Shown in pieces: positions 1 to 6,599 of a stretch of DNA of 11,398 bases. Below the pieces are notes generated by a model. It saw only the letters and a list, made by a program, of their open reading frames with translations, was not told where the DNA came from and made no database searches. The position numbers were made by a program, and so were the translations under genes. Origin of the DNA: an uncultured Anaerosacchariphilus sp. (GTDB lineage Bacteria; Bacillota; Clostridia; Lachnospirales; Lachnospiraceae); the NCBI GenBank assembly GCA_934402125.1, contig CAKRTY010000023.1, positions 1-11,398 on the forward strand, given 5' to 3'. Within the stretch, counting starts at the first letter, position 1; the number at the start of each line of letters is the position of its first letter.

Positions 1-739
1 TATCATCCTTCATAGTGACTTTCACATGGCAACCCCAGTGTTTTGGATACTGCCCGGTAAAGCGGTCCGCCGGATGCACCGTCACCCGCTCCAGCAGGTT
101 CTGCTTCAGGCTCTTCGACGCCGCAATTAAAACATCATTGAAGAAATGCCGGATGCTGCCTGAGGTGGGAAACCAGTCCACCACGGTCTCCTGCACCGTC
201 TTTCCATCGGGGCCCTTCTTCGTCACAGTACGTCTTCGTCCGCCCTGGGCCGTATAATGGGCGTCCGCCTTCGCGTCAAAGGTCCAGTAGGGCAGATAGA
301 TCCCCTGCAGTTTCTCCTGCTGATACAGATGTTTCAGTTCCCCCGGAGCCAGCCAGCGGCCCTTCAGCCACTTGCGGAACAGCTCGCCCACCCGGTTCCT
401 GTCAATCTGGAAGGGCAATACGCCGTCCGGGACAATGGCGTCCTCCTGCTTATCCGCCAGCACGTAGCTGGAGCCGCAGTAAGGACAGCAGGTGGTCGTG
501 CTGTTGGCCGCTACCTCGATTTTCGCTCCGCAGCCCTTGCAAATCATAGTCTGGCTCTTCTTCTCTGTAGCCTTGATCGTTTTCATGGCATGACGGGTCA
601 GACTGTGCTCCACAATCTTACTCTTTTCATTTTTTATCTTTGTCTCCGCTCCGCAATTGGGGCACTTGAGACTCTGAGAGGCGGCGTCAAATTCCATCAC
701 GCCGCCACAGTTTTCACAATAATAGATTTTGTTATCCAT
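1..739 (-). CDS. TFIIB-type zinc-ribbon protein, C-terminus cut by window edge
   Basis: About 246 codons are open from an ATG at 739 to the left edge, so the C-terminus is missing. The N-terminus carries paired cysteine knuckles: C8/C11 with C26/C29, then C67/C70 with C85/C88 (C84 is an extra cysteine). This is the pattern of two zinc ribbons. It is followed by a less obvious region containing a YLPYWTF segment near residue 145. Similar proteins are usually annotated as TFIIB-type zinc-ribbon proteins and sometimes wrongly as a PriA-like helicase; no helicase motif is visible here. The ATG lies 14 nt after the pspA stop and has no clear Shine-Dalgarno sequence, so translation is probably coupled to pspA and both share one mRNA. 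The context suggests a role near the PspA envelope-stress protein. That role is inference and the biochemical function is unknown. Confidence 0.8.
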   Translation of the reverse strand, partial: MDNKIYYCENCGGVMEFDAASQSLKCPNCGAETKIKNEKSKIVEHSLTRHAMKTIKATEKKSQTMICKGCGAKIEVAANSTTTCCPYCGSSYVLADKQEDAIVPDGVLPFQIDRNRVGELFRKWLKGRWLAPGELKHLYQQEKLQGIYLPYWTFDAKADAHYTAQGGRRRTVTKKGPDGKTVQETVVDWFPTSGSIRHFFNDVLIAASKSLKQNLLERVTVHPADRFTGQYPKHWGCHVKVTMKDD

Positions 740-753
740 GGTTTCTACCGGTT

Positions 754-1434
754 TTATAATCCCATCTTCGCTTTCAGAGCCGCCAGCTCGTCATCTACAT
801 CGGATGTGCTTTCCGCGCTGTCATACTTTTTGGTCAGATCGTCAATGCCGCCCTCCTGCTTATTCAATTCGGATAATGCATTGGCCTCGTCCAGCATCTT
901 ATCTGCCTTCGCTTCCATTCTGTCAAAGGCAGCCATGGCGTCGCCTGCTCCTGCCACGCTGGAGCCAATCTTGTTCAGCTTCTCCTGGGTCTTAGCTACA
1001 GCCACCTTCGTCTTGATAGCGTCCCGTTTGGACTGCAGGTTTTCCAGATCCTTCACCAGCTTGTCATGCATCTCTTTCATCTGAGCTGCATTGGCAGCAG
1101 CCGCCTCATAAGACTTCTGAAGGCTTTCCTGCTTCTTCACCAGATCCGCCTTCTTTTCCAGGAACTGACGGGCGTCGTTCTCATTGCCTGCAAGGAGGGC
1201 TTTTTCCGCATACTTCTGCATTTTTTCGACCTCTGCTCCACACTCGTCCAGCTCTCTCTTCGCCTTCGTCTCAGCCGCCATCACTGCCGCCGTCTCAGCT
1301 TTCACCTTACCCAGATCGCTTTCCACTTCACGCAGATACTGATCGATCATCTTCTCCGGATCCTCTGCTTTATCCAGAAGCGCATTGATATTTGCCGACA
1401 TGATATCCCCAAATCTTTTTAAAATGTTTGCCAT
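754..1434 (-). CDS. pspA: PspA/IM30 family phage-shock protein
   Basis: This 226-residue protein matches the PspA/IM30 (Vipp1) family in length and layout. The first 20 residues form an amphipathic helix (MANILKRFGDIMSANINALL) that would bind the inner face of the membrane. An EDPEKMI segment (residues 24-30) is typical of the family. Residues 30 to about 190 are almost entirely charged heptad-like helix with Ala/Lys/Glu/Gln bias, the coiled-coil hairpin that forms ESCRT-III-like oligomers. Family members stabilise damaged or leaky membranes. The ATG has a strong AAGGAGG site 6-7 nt upstream. The gene has its own promoter (1486-1514) and is followed 14 nt later by a zinc-ribbon protein gene. 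The C-terminal acidic tail (residues 196-220) is the least conserved part. No PspB, PspC or PspF homologue is visible in the window. Confidence 0.93.
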   Translation of the reverse strand: MANILKRFGDIMSANINALLDKAEDPEKMIDQYLREVESDLGKVKAETAAVMAAETKAKRELDECGAEVEKMQKYAEKALLAGNENDARQFLEKKADLVKKQESLQKSYEAAAANAAQMKEMHDKLVKDLENLQSKRDAIKTKVAVAKTQEKLNKIGSSVAGAGDAMAAFDRMEAKADKMLDEANALSELNKQEGGIDDLTKKYDSAESTSDVDDELAALKAKMGL

Positions 1435-1485
1435 TTTGTCCTCCTTCTGCAGATCGCGAAAGCTGTCTGCCCCTTAGTGATTATT

Positions 1486-1514
1486 ATTATATTACAAAAT
1501 CCGTCTGCTGTCAT
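1486..1514 (-). promoter_or_regulatory. sigma-A-type promoter of pspA
   Basis: On the minus strand ATGACA (1509-1514, 5 of 6 bases to the -35 consensus) is followed after 17 bp by a perfect TATAAT (1486-1491). The start of transcription would be near 1479, giving a leader of about 45 nt. There is no GG/GC pair typical of a sigma-54 promoter, so unlike enterobacterial pspA this copy looks sigma-A dependent. The element lies back-to-back with the DUF1836 promoter; the two -35 boxes are 41 bp apart. Confidence 0.75.
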
Positions 1515-1555
1515 GCTTTTTCGTTCTTCTTAACAAAAGTTTAAATATTTACCCC

Positions 1556-1584
1556 TTGTCATATAGTTTTGAATACTATATAAT
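1556..1584 (+). promoter_or_regulatory. sigma-A-type promoter of the DUF1836 gene
   Basis: TTGTCA (1556-1561), a 17-bp spacer and a perfect TATAAT (1579-1584) form a near-consensus promoter. Transcription would begin around 1591, almost at the Shine-Dalgarno sequence GAGGTGA (1592-1598). This also rules out translation from the upstream in-frame TTG at 1556, because that TTG is part of the -35 box. Confidence 0.85.
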
Positions 1585-1603
1585 AGAATCCGAGGTGATA
1601 CCT

Positions 1604-2227
1604 ATGACAATAGACAGCCAAAATCTTCTGGAGAGTATTCTGGAAAGCCTGGATCGGATTGATTACATTCATCCGGAGGACGTCCCCGGCATCGATCTCT
1701 ATATGGATCAGGTGACCACATTTATGGACAGCCAGCTGAAAAGCTCCAAACGATACGAGGAAGACAAGATTCTGACTAAGACCATGATCAACAACTATGC
1801 CAAGAACCGTCTGCTTCCTCCGCCGGAGAAAAAGAAGTATTCCAGAGAGCATATGCTGCTCCTGATTTTTATTTATTACTTTAAAAATATCCTTTCTATC
1901 AGCGATATTCAGAGCCTTCTAACGCCGCTGACGGAAAAGTACTTCCATACAGACCATACATTGCAGCTGGATCACATCTACAACGAGGTCTTCTGTCTGG
2001 AAAAGGGACAGATCGAATCGTTAAAGGAGGATCTGATTCAGGGCTACCGTACCTCCGAGCAGGTCTTTTCCGACGCGCCGGAGGAGGATAAGGAATTTCT
2101 CCAGCTCTTCTCCTTCATCTGTTTGCTGAGTTTTGATGTGTATATGAAGAAAACGGTGATTGAAAAGCTGATCGATCAGCTTCCGAAGCCGGATAAGCAT
2201 GAGAAAAAGAAAAAGGATACCCCATAA
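1604..2227 (+). CDS. DUF1836 domain-containing protein (MerR-like HTH)
   Basis: This 207-residue protein is set from ATG 1604, which has GAGGTGA at 1592-1598 with 5-nt spacing. The longer in-frame reading from TTG 1556 would start inside the -35 box. Residues 18-45 (IDYIHPEDVPGIDLYMDQVT) and 56-95 (LTKTMINNYAKNRLLPPPEKKKYSREH followed by a hydrophobic LLLIFIYYFK helix) are the signature blocks of DUF1836. The second block resembles the MerR-type winged helix-turn-helix, which makes a DNA-binding role likely but unproven. The last 12 residues are lysine-rich (KHEKKKKDTP), often seen at unstructured ends. The gene is single, ends at a bidirectional terminator and diverges from pspA with back-to-back promoters, so it could regulate pspA or itself. 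No ligand-binding domain is recognisable. Confidence 0.87.
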   Translation: MTIDSQNLLESILESLDRIDYIHPEDVPGIDLYMDQVTTFMDSQLKSSKRYEEDKILTKTMINNYAKNRLLPPPEKKKYSREHMLLLIFIYYFKNILSISDIQSLLTPLTEKYFHTDHTLQLDHIYNEVFCLEKGQIESLKEDLIQGYRTSEQVFSDAPEEDKEFLQLFSFICLLSFDVYMKKTVIEKLIDQLPKPDKHEKKKKDTP

Positions 2228-2262
2228 AAAAACTCCGGAACAAAAATTCCGGAGCTTTTTTT
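2226..2262. terminator. bidirectional intrinsic terminator
   Basis: An 8-bp stem CTCCGGAA (2233-2240) / TTCCGGAG (2247-2254) with a CAAAAA loop is flanked by an A run (2226-2232) on one side and a T run (2256-2262) on the other. It therefore serves the DUF1836 gene on the plus strand and the convergent CdaR-like gene on the minus strand. The minus-strand gene's stop codon overlaps the T run, so its own terminator lies just beyond its stop. Confidence 0.92.
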
Positions 2263-3352
2263 ACATATTTTCCCGTTCCAGATACTTCTTATAGCTTGCC
2301 ACCATCAACGCGATCTTGAAGGTCAGCGCGTCCTCAAATACCCGGATATCAAGGCCTGTGGTCTTCTGCAGCTTCTCCAGCCGGTACACCAGCGTATTGC
2401 GATGTACAAAAAGCTGACGGGCCGTCTCGGACACATTCAGGTTATTTTCAAAGAATTTCTCTATGGTAGATAAGGTTTCCTCATCAAAGGTATCCGGCGT
2501 ATTCTCCTGGAATACCTCCCGCATAAACATCTCGCACAGCGGCTGGGGGAGCTGATAAATCAGCCGGCCGATGCCCAGGGTATGGTAAGCGCTCACCATG
2601 GACTCCGGATAGAAAATCTTACCTACCTCCAGCGCCATCTTGGCTTCCTTGTAGGACTTGGATAAATCGCGGATCTGGCTGACCATGGTTCCGTAGGCTA
2701 CCCGGATCCGGGAGGTATCTTCGTCCGTGTTCAGCATTTTCGCCAGCATGACGGCCACCTCGTCCAGGGTCTCATAGGTATCTTCCTCACCGACAGACTT
2801 CACCACCACGATATTCTTCTGATCCACGGCGGTAATAATATCCTGGGATCTGGGCGCAAATACGCTCCGTACCGCCTCCAGCGCCATGACATCCTTTTCA
2901 TCTCTGGTTTCAATGAGATATACCACGCGCATGGCCTCTGTCTGGATATGCAGCTTCTTTGCCTGGCTGTAGATATCCACCAGAAGCAGGTTATCCAGCA
3001 GAAGGTTCTGGATAAAGTTGTTGCGATCAAACCGCTCCTTGTAGGCCACAATCAGGTTCTGTAATTCGCTGACTGCCACCTTGCCAATCATATAGGCGTC
3101 GTCTCCGCTGCCTCTGGCCAGCAGGATATAGGCCAGGACACTCTCATCGTATGCTTTAAAGAAATGACAGCCCTGAAGATTCTGTCCTTCCGCCGGAGAC
3201 TGGGCAAAGCTTTTTGCCATCTCCTGGGTAATGGCTGACGCGTCAAAGGTGGACGCAACCTGGCTTCCGTCTGTCTCCAGCACGCAGAGATCGATTCGCG
3301 TTATCCCCCGCAGCTCTTCCAGACTCGACTGTATCACCTGATGAGAAATCAT
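2261..3352 (-). CDS. CdaR/PucR family transcriptional regulator
   Basis: The 363-residue protein has the architecture of sugar-diacid/PucR-type regulators. An N-terminal putative sensory region (about 1-110) is followed by a GGDEF-like CdaR middle domain (about 135-260, with VVYLIETR at 143-150 and IRVAYG at 216-221). The C-terminal PucR helix-turn-helix spans about 295-355, with NLNVSETARQLFVHRNTLVY (residues 304-323) as the DNA-reading part. Family members bind DNA as dimers and respond to small metabolites. The ATG has GGAGGT 8-9 nt upstream. The gene is monocistronic, and no neighbouring catabolic or transport operon hints at its target, so ligand and regulon are unknown. Specific names such as CdaR, LrhA or PucR should not be transferred. 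Family membership is confident; function is general only. Confidence 0.9.
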   Translation of the reverse strand: MISHQVIQSSLEELRGITRIDLCVLETDGSQVASTFDASAITQEMAKSFAQSPAEGQNLQGCHFFKAYDESVLAYILLARGSGDDAYMIGKVAVSELQNLIVAYKERFDRNNFIQNLLLDNLLLVDIYSQAKKLHIQTEAMRVVYLIETRDEKDVMALEAVRSVFAPRSQDIITAVDQKNIVVVKSVGEEDTYETLDEVAVMLAKMLNTDEDTSRIRVAYGTMVSQIRDLSKSYKEAKMALEVGKIFYPESMVSAYHTLGIGRLIYQLPQPLCEMFMREVFQENTPDTFDEETLSTIEKFFENNLNVSETARQLFVHRNTLVYRLEKLQKTTGLDIRVFEDALTFKIALMVASYKKYLERENM

Positions 3353-3383
3353 ATTCCTGTACCTCCGTCATTTCATTGGTTCG

Positions 3384-3412
3384 ATTATACCACGCTCTGT
3401 TGATGTCTGGAA
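3384..3412 (-). promoter_or_regulatory. extended -10 promoter of the CdaR-like gene
   Basis: On the minus strand TGGTATAAT (TATAAT at 3384-3389) is a perfect extended -10 element. The hexamer 17 bp upstream (TTCCAG, 3407-3412) is a poor -35, as expected for extended -10 promoters. The start of transcription would be near 3377, about 25 nt before the ATG. Confidence 0.6.
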
Positions 3413-3468
3413 AGCCTTTTTTCGTCAAAATGCCCAAAAAATCGGTACAAAATGCCCTTAAAAAAATT

Positions 3469-3524
3469 TTTTAAAAAATTTCATTTTAGCGCTTGACATT
3501 TTCCCCAAGTGATGATACTATAAT
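3469..3524 (+). promoter_or_regulatory. tRNA-Thr promoter with A/T-tract UP element
   Basis: A consensus -35 TTGACA lies at 3493-3498. TACTAT (3516-3521) sits at the ideal 17-bp spacing, while a perfect TATAAT (3519-3524) overlaps it at 20-bp spacing. Which hexamer acts as the -10 cannot be decided by eye. Immediately upstream, 3469-3487 is an alternating A-tract/T-tract run, the composition and position of an UP element for the RNA polymerase alpha subunit, as expected for a stable-RNA promoter. Confidence 0.7.
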
Positions 3525-3551
3525 CTAGCGCGTTGCGCAAGAGATACAAAC

Positions 3552-3624
3552 GCTGCTGTGGCTCAGTCGGTAGAGCGTCGCATTGGTAGTGCGGAGGTCA
3601 CGGGTCCGATTCCCGTCAGCAGCT
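3552..3624 (+). tRNA. tRNA-Thr, anticodon GGT
   Basis: The 73-nt gene folds as a normal cloverleaf. The acceptor stem is GCTGCTG/CAGCAGC (3552-3558/3617-3623). The D arm is GCTC...GAGC with G18-G19 present. The anticodon stem is TCGCA/TGCGG with loop TTGGTAG and anticodon GGT at 3585-3587, and the T stem is ACGGG/CCCGT. The discriminator is T73 and CCA is not encoded. GGT reads the ACC and ACT threonine codons. The T loop reads TCCGATT, so position 55 (3606) is C instead of the almost universal U that becomes pseudouridine. Everything else is regular, so the gene is probably functional. It is followed directly by a terminator and is transcribed as a single-gene unit. Confidence 0.96.
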
Positions 3625-3626
3625 TG

Positions 3627-3663
3627 AAAAAAAAGAATCCTGTTTGTCAGGATTCTTTTTTTA
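3627..3663. terminator. bidirectional intrinsic terminator (tRNA-Thr and htrA)
   Basis: The stem AAGAATCCTG (3633-3642) / CAGGATTCTT (3648-3657) with a TTTGT loop is extended by A-T pairs on both sides. The plus strand ends in a T run (3654-3662); the minus strand ends in a run made by the A's at 3627-3634. It terminates the tRNA from one side and htrA, whose stop is at 3668, from the other. Confidence 0.92.
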
Positions 3664-3667
3664 TGTT

Positions 3668-4876
3668 TTATTTTGCCGCATGGTCTGCTGCTTTATTCTG
3701 TCCCAGTGTGACCGTCACCGTTTTTTCTGCATACTGGCCATTCTCCTGGCTGCTGTAGGTGAGTTCCACCTGCTCGCCGGATTTGTAATAGGAAATCTGC
3801 TCCTTCAAATCCGCCAGGGCAGACACGCTGGTTCCGTCGAATTTGGTGATGATATCACCCTTTTGAAGACCGGCCTGTTCTGCTGCGCTGCCAGCCTCTA
3901 CCGCTGTGATATAGACGCCCTTGGGCATATCATAAGCCTGTGCCACTTCACTGGTCACGTCCTGGCCGCTGATACCCAGAAAGCCCTGCTCGCCTTCAGC
4001 CGCCTTCTCGGTTCTTACCTGACGGTTCATCAGGTTCTCAATAATATCCACCACATCGTCCACCGGAATCGCATAGCCCATACCCTCTACACTGGTTTCC
4101 GAATATTTCGCAGAGTTAATTCCAACTAACTGTCCGGACAGGTTCAGAAGCGCACCGCCGCTGTTGCCCGGGTTAATCGCCGCATCCGTCTGAATCAGCG
4201 TATTGGTTGTATTTTCGATGGTAACCTCACGGTTCAGGGCACTTACAATGCCCGTCGTCACGGACTGACCATAGCCCAGTGCGTTACCAATGGCTACTAC
4301 CTGCTGTCCCACCTGCAGATCCGAGGATTTTCCAATCTCAATGATCTTGATAGCGGAAAGCGTATCCTCCGACAGATCCTTCAGGTTTACGGCAATGACC
4401 GCAATATCATGATCCGCGTCCGTTCCCTTCACCGTGGCCTTTGCCACACTTTCATCTGCGAAACCTACGCTCAGCTCCTGAGCGCCGCTGACCACATGGT
4501 TATTGGTAACCATCAGAAGCTCCGTATCCGTCTTGCCGATGATAATGCCGGAACCGCTGCTCTCGCTCTCATAAGCCTGGGGCTGGCCGAACAGGCTCTG
4601 CATCTCCTGGACGCTCTTATTGGTAATCGCCACCAGGGAGGGCATGGCCGCCTCCGCGATAGCGGACACACTGCCCTCAGAGGTACCGGAGCTTCCGGAA
4701 TCCGAGGAGCTGCTGACTGCGCTGGCCACGTTCAGCTCTGCCTTATCCGCCGCGGTCACTGCTCCCCCATTTGCCTTATGATACAGATAATTGCTGCCCT
4801 GAAAGGCTGTGCTTGCCAGCACGCCAAAGGCCAGGGCCGTCGCTACAAATTTACTTCCTTTTTTTATGCTTCTCAT
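3668..4876 (-). CDS. htrA: HtrA/DegP-type serine protease with PDZ domain
   Basis: The 402-residue protein begins with a basic N-terminus and a hydrophobic segment (about 11-27), best read as an uncleaved membrane anchor. A Ser/Gly-rich linker (52-70) follows. The trypsin-like domain has a full catalytic triad: H127 in TNNHV, D157 in TDADHDIAVI and S239 in NPGNSGGAL. One PDZ domain spans about 298-390 (EQGFLGISG start, AAEQAGLQKGDIIT core). This layout matches the surface quality-control proteases of Gram-positive bacteria, which degrade or refold misfolded exported proteins. The ATG has AGGAGGT (4884-4890) 7 nt upstream. A T-box operon lies just upstream on the same strand with no visible terminator between, but htrA has its own TATAAT preceded by a 22-bp tandem repeat, suggesting separate activation. 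It ends at a bidirectional terminator. Confidence 0.95.
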   Translation of the reverse strand: MRSIKKGSKFVATALAFGVLASTAFQGSNYLYHKANGGAVTAADKAELNVASAVSSSSDSGSSGTSEGSVSAIAEAAMPSLVAITNKSVQEMQSLFGQPQAYESESSGSGIIIGKTDTELLMVTNNHVVSGAQELSVGFADESVAKATVKGTDADHDIAVIAVNLKDLSEDTLSAIKIIEIGKSSDLQVGQQVVAIGNALGYGQSVTTGIVSALNREVTIENTTNTLIQTDAAINPGNSGGALLNLSGQLVGINSAKYSETSVEGMGYAIPVDDVVDIIENLMNRQVRTEKAAEGEQGFLGISGQDVTSEVAQAYDMPKGVYITAVEAGSAAEQAGLQKGDIITKFDGTSVSALADLKEQISYYKSGEQVELTYSSQENGQYAEKTVTVTLGQNKAADHAAK

Positions 4877-4926
4877 ATAAAAGACCTCCTCAAATCAGGT
4901 TTTTCTTCCTTTCATTTGACGAGGTC

Positions 4927-4932
4927 ATTATA
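4927..4932 (-). promoter_or_regulatory. -10 element of htrA, without a recognisable -35
   Basis: A perfect TATAAT on the minus strand (4927-4932) would start htrA transcription near 4920, leaving a leader of about 44 nt. The hexamers at 17-18 bp spacing (ACAATT or CACAAT) do not resemble TTGACA. They fall inside the 22-bp tandem repeat, which fits a promoter that needs an activator. Confidence 0.55.
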
Positions 4933-4947
4933 TCTTATATCTGTGAT

Positions 4948-4991
4948 GTAATTGTGGTGCTTTTATGTCGCAACTGTGGTGTTTCTATGTT
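4948..4991 (-). repeat. 22-bp tandem repeat upstream of htrA, probable regulator site
   Basis: Two direct copies lie head to tail at 4948-4969 and 4970-4991, with 17 of 22 bases identical. On the plus strand their cores read GTAATTGTGGTG and GCAACTGTGGTG, and both copies also end in TATGT. The 22-bp period is two turns of B-DNA, so bound subunits would lie on one face. The proximal copy covers the -35 position of the htrA promoter. A response regulator of an envelope-stress two-component system (CssR/CiaR/WalR-like) is the natural guess from other Gram-positive htrA genes, but the sequence does not match a site I can name. Confidence 0.6.
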
Positions 4992-5002
4992 TTTTCTGTG
5001 TT

Positions 5003-6583
5003 CTATTCCTCTTCGGAGGCTCCCGCCACATAGTCAAACAAGGTCTTTGCGTCCTGATAACGTCCCGGATCCCCGTCCTGCATCAGTACCGCAATATAGG
5101 TTCTGCCCTCGATCTCCGCGGCAGCCACCAGACATTTCACGTCATTAAAGCTGCCTGTCTTCATACCAATGGCATTTTCATAATACTGACTGCCGGAGGG
5201 CTGAATCAGCTCATTGGTATTCTTATAGGTCAGATCCAGGTTGTCGAAAAGAGCACGGTAAGAGCTGGCTCCGCAGAGCTTCTTAATCGTGTCATTTTTC
5301 AGACAGGCCCTGGCTATGCGGACCATATCCCTGGCGCAGCTGTACTGACCGTCAGCCTGATCTCCGTCCGGAGTCAGGAAGCTGGAATTCTCCAGATTCA
5401 ACTCCGTTCCCAGATCCTTTTCCGCATCCAGAAAGGCCTTCAGGGCGTCGTCCACGGACGCTTCATCATTGCCGAGAATCTTCCGTCCGGTATAGGTTGC
5501 CAGCGCATAGGCCGCGTCGTTGCCGGAGGGAACCAACATGGCCCCCAGGAAGGTTTCCACCGTTCCGGTCGTTCCCACCTTCAGACTGGCGTTGGACGCC
5601 TTGTCGCTGATACGGGTAATCTCTTCGCCCGCCGTCATTTTTTCCGCCGGATCGCAATAATTTAACACCGTCAGGGCCGTCATCAGCTTGGTGGTGCTGG
5701 CCGGTACAGCCTGATCGTTTCCGCTCTTTTCATAGAGAATCAGATCATCATCCACAGAAAACAGCACGGCTGCTCCCGCTTCCAGGGAAAGCTCCGGCAT
5801 AGTCTCTGCCACCTGAAGCTGCTTTGCCGCTTCCTCTGCCAGGCGCTTTGCCTCAGCCTCTTCCGCTGCCTTCTGCGCCTCAGCGGCCTTTCTGGCCTGC
5901 TCTTCCTCCTGAATACGTACTTCCTTCACATGGGCAATCTCCAGCCGGGTGCCCTGTACCATGACCGGAAGTAACATCAACAGAAATAAAAGCTCCAGCT
6001 CCAGACGCACCGGCGCCGCCACCTGATGACCCCGGGAACGCTTTACCGTAGCCATTCGCTCGATTCCCGCAATATTCATACACAGCAGCCCAAACAGGAA
6101 ATAGCCCAGAAAGCTGCCAAACAGCGCCCACAGAACGTCGTCCAGACGCACGGTCATAGCGGGCATAAACAGCTGAAATACCTCGATAAAAAGCGCGGCG
6201 CTTCCGCACAGGGACAGCACCTTGCCCGGATTCCGGCTCCGCCGGAATAAAAACGGCACCAGGAAGCCTATGGGGATATATTTCAGAAACGCCCCAAACA
6301 GAGCGCCCACACCGCTCTCCTTCACCATGCGCACCGTTCCCACCACAGGAATCAGATTCATTCCCGGAAATGAGGGCTTCAGGGAAAATCCCAGAGCCGG
6401 GCTCACGGACGCGGAAAACAGGGTCAGAAGCCACCAGGCCAGCACTGCCATTCCGGCTTCGTGAGCCACCGGCACCCGCATCCGGCCGCCTCGGTACAGC
6501 AGCCGGAGCAAGCCCCGGTAAATCACATATACAAGCAATCCTATCAGAAAATAGGGTTTGATACTTCCGAAATATCCTGCCAA
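5003..6583 (-). CDS. VanZ-like domain fused to D-alanyl-D-alanine carboxypeptidase (S11)
   Basis: The 526-residue protein starts at TTG 6583, which has AAGGAGG 7 nt upstream. Residues 1-175 form a VanZ-like membrane domain (NLIPVVGT at 76-83, IEVFQ at 133-137, DDVLWALFGSFLGY at 148-161). A sixth membrane helix (195-210) leads to an Ala/Glu/Lys-rich coiled coil (222-257). The catalytic S11 peptidase domain (262-522) has SxxK at S296-K299, SGN at 353-355 and KTG at 475-477, all intact. Arg/Lys clusters at 23-36, 113-121 and 177-184 put those loops inside. This gives six helices with both ends outside, so the active site faces the wall. The expected reaction is removal of the terminal D-Ala from pentapeptide stems. 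The usual cleaved signal peptide, C-terminal beta domain and C-terminal amphipathic anchor are absent. The gene follows sigH by 16 nt. Confidence 0.9.
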   Translation of the reverse strand: MAGYFGSIKPYFLIGLLVYVIYRGLLRLLYRGGRMRVPVAHEAGMAVLAWWLLTLFSASVSPALGFSLKPSFPGMNLIPVVGTVRMVKESGVGALFGAFLKYIPIGFLVPFLFRRSRNPGKVLSLCGSAALFIEVFQLFMPAMTVRLDDVLWALFGSFLGYFLFGLLCMNIAGIERMATVKRSRGHQVAAPVRLELELLFLLMLLPVMVQGTRLEIAHVKEVRIQEEEQARKAAEAQKAAEEAEAKRLAEEAAKQLQVAETMPELSLEAGAAVLFSVDDDLILYEKSGNDQAVPASTTKLMTALTVLNYCDPAEKMTAGEEITRISDKASNASLKVGTTGTVETFLGAMLVPSGNDAAYALATYTGRKILGNDEASVDDALKAFLDAEKDLGTELNLENSSFLTPDGDQADGQYSCARDMVRIARACLKNDTIKKLCGASSYRALFDNLDLTYKNTNELIQPSGSQYYENAIGMKTGSFNDVKCLVAAAEIEGRTYIAVLMQDGDPGRYQDAKTLFDYVAGASEEE

Positions 6584-6599
6584 AAAACCCCCTCCTTCT

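Noticed and set aside
257..1084. Long plus-strand open frame (275 codons) over pspA and the zinc-ribbon gene
   Set aside because: It is antisense to two recognisable proteins, has no domain I recognise, and its sequence is a frame shadow of their codons.
1542..1551. Perfect 10-bp palindrome TAAATATTTA between the divergent promoters
   Set aside because: It is only A and T in an A/T-rich spacer, so it is expected by chance; I keep it only as a possible site to test if DUF1836 binding is studied.
1556..1603. TTG 1556 as start of the DUF1836 gene
   Set aside because: The bases form the -35/-10 of the promoter and ATG 1604 has a proper ribosome site.
3552..3624. tRNA gene as an integration site of a mobile element
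   Set aside because: No integrase gene or repeated copy of the tRNA 3' end appears in the flanks; both sides hold ordinary host genes.
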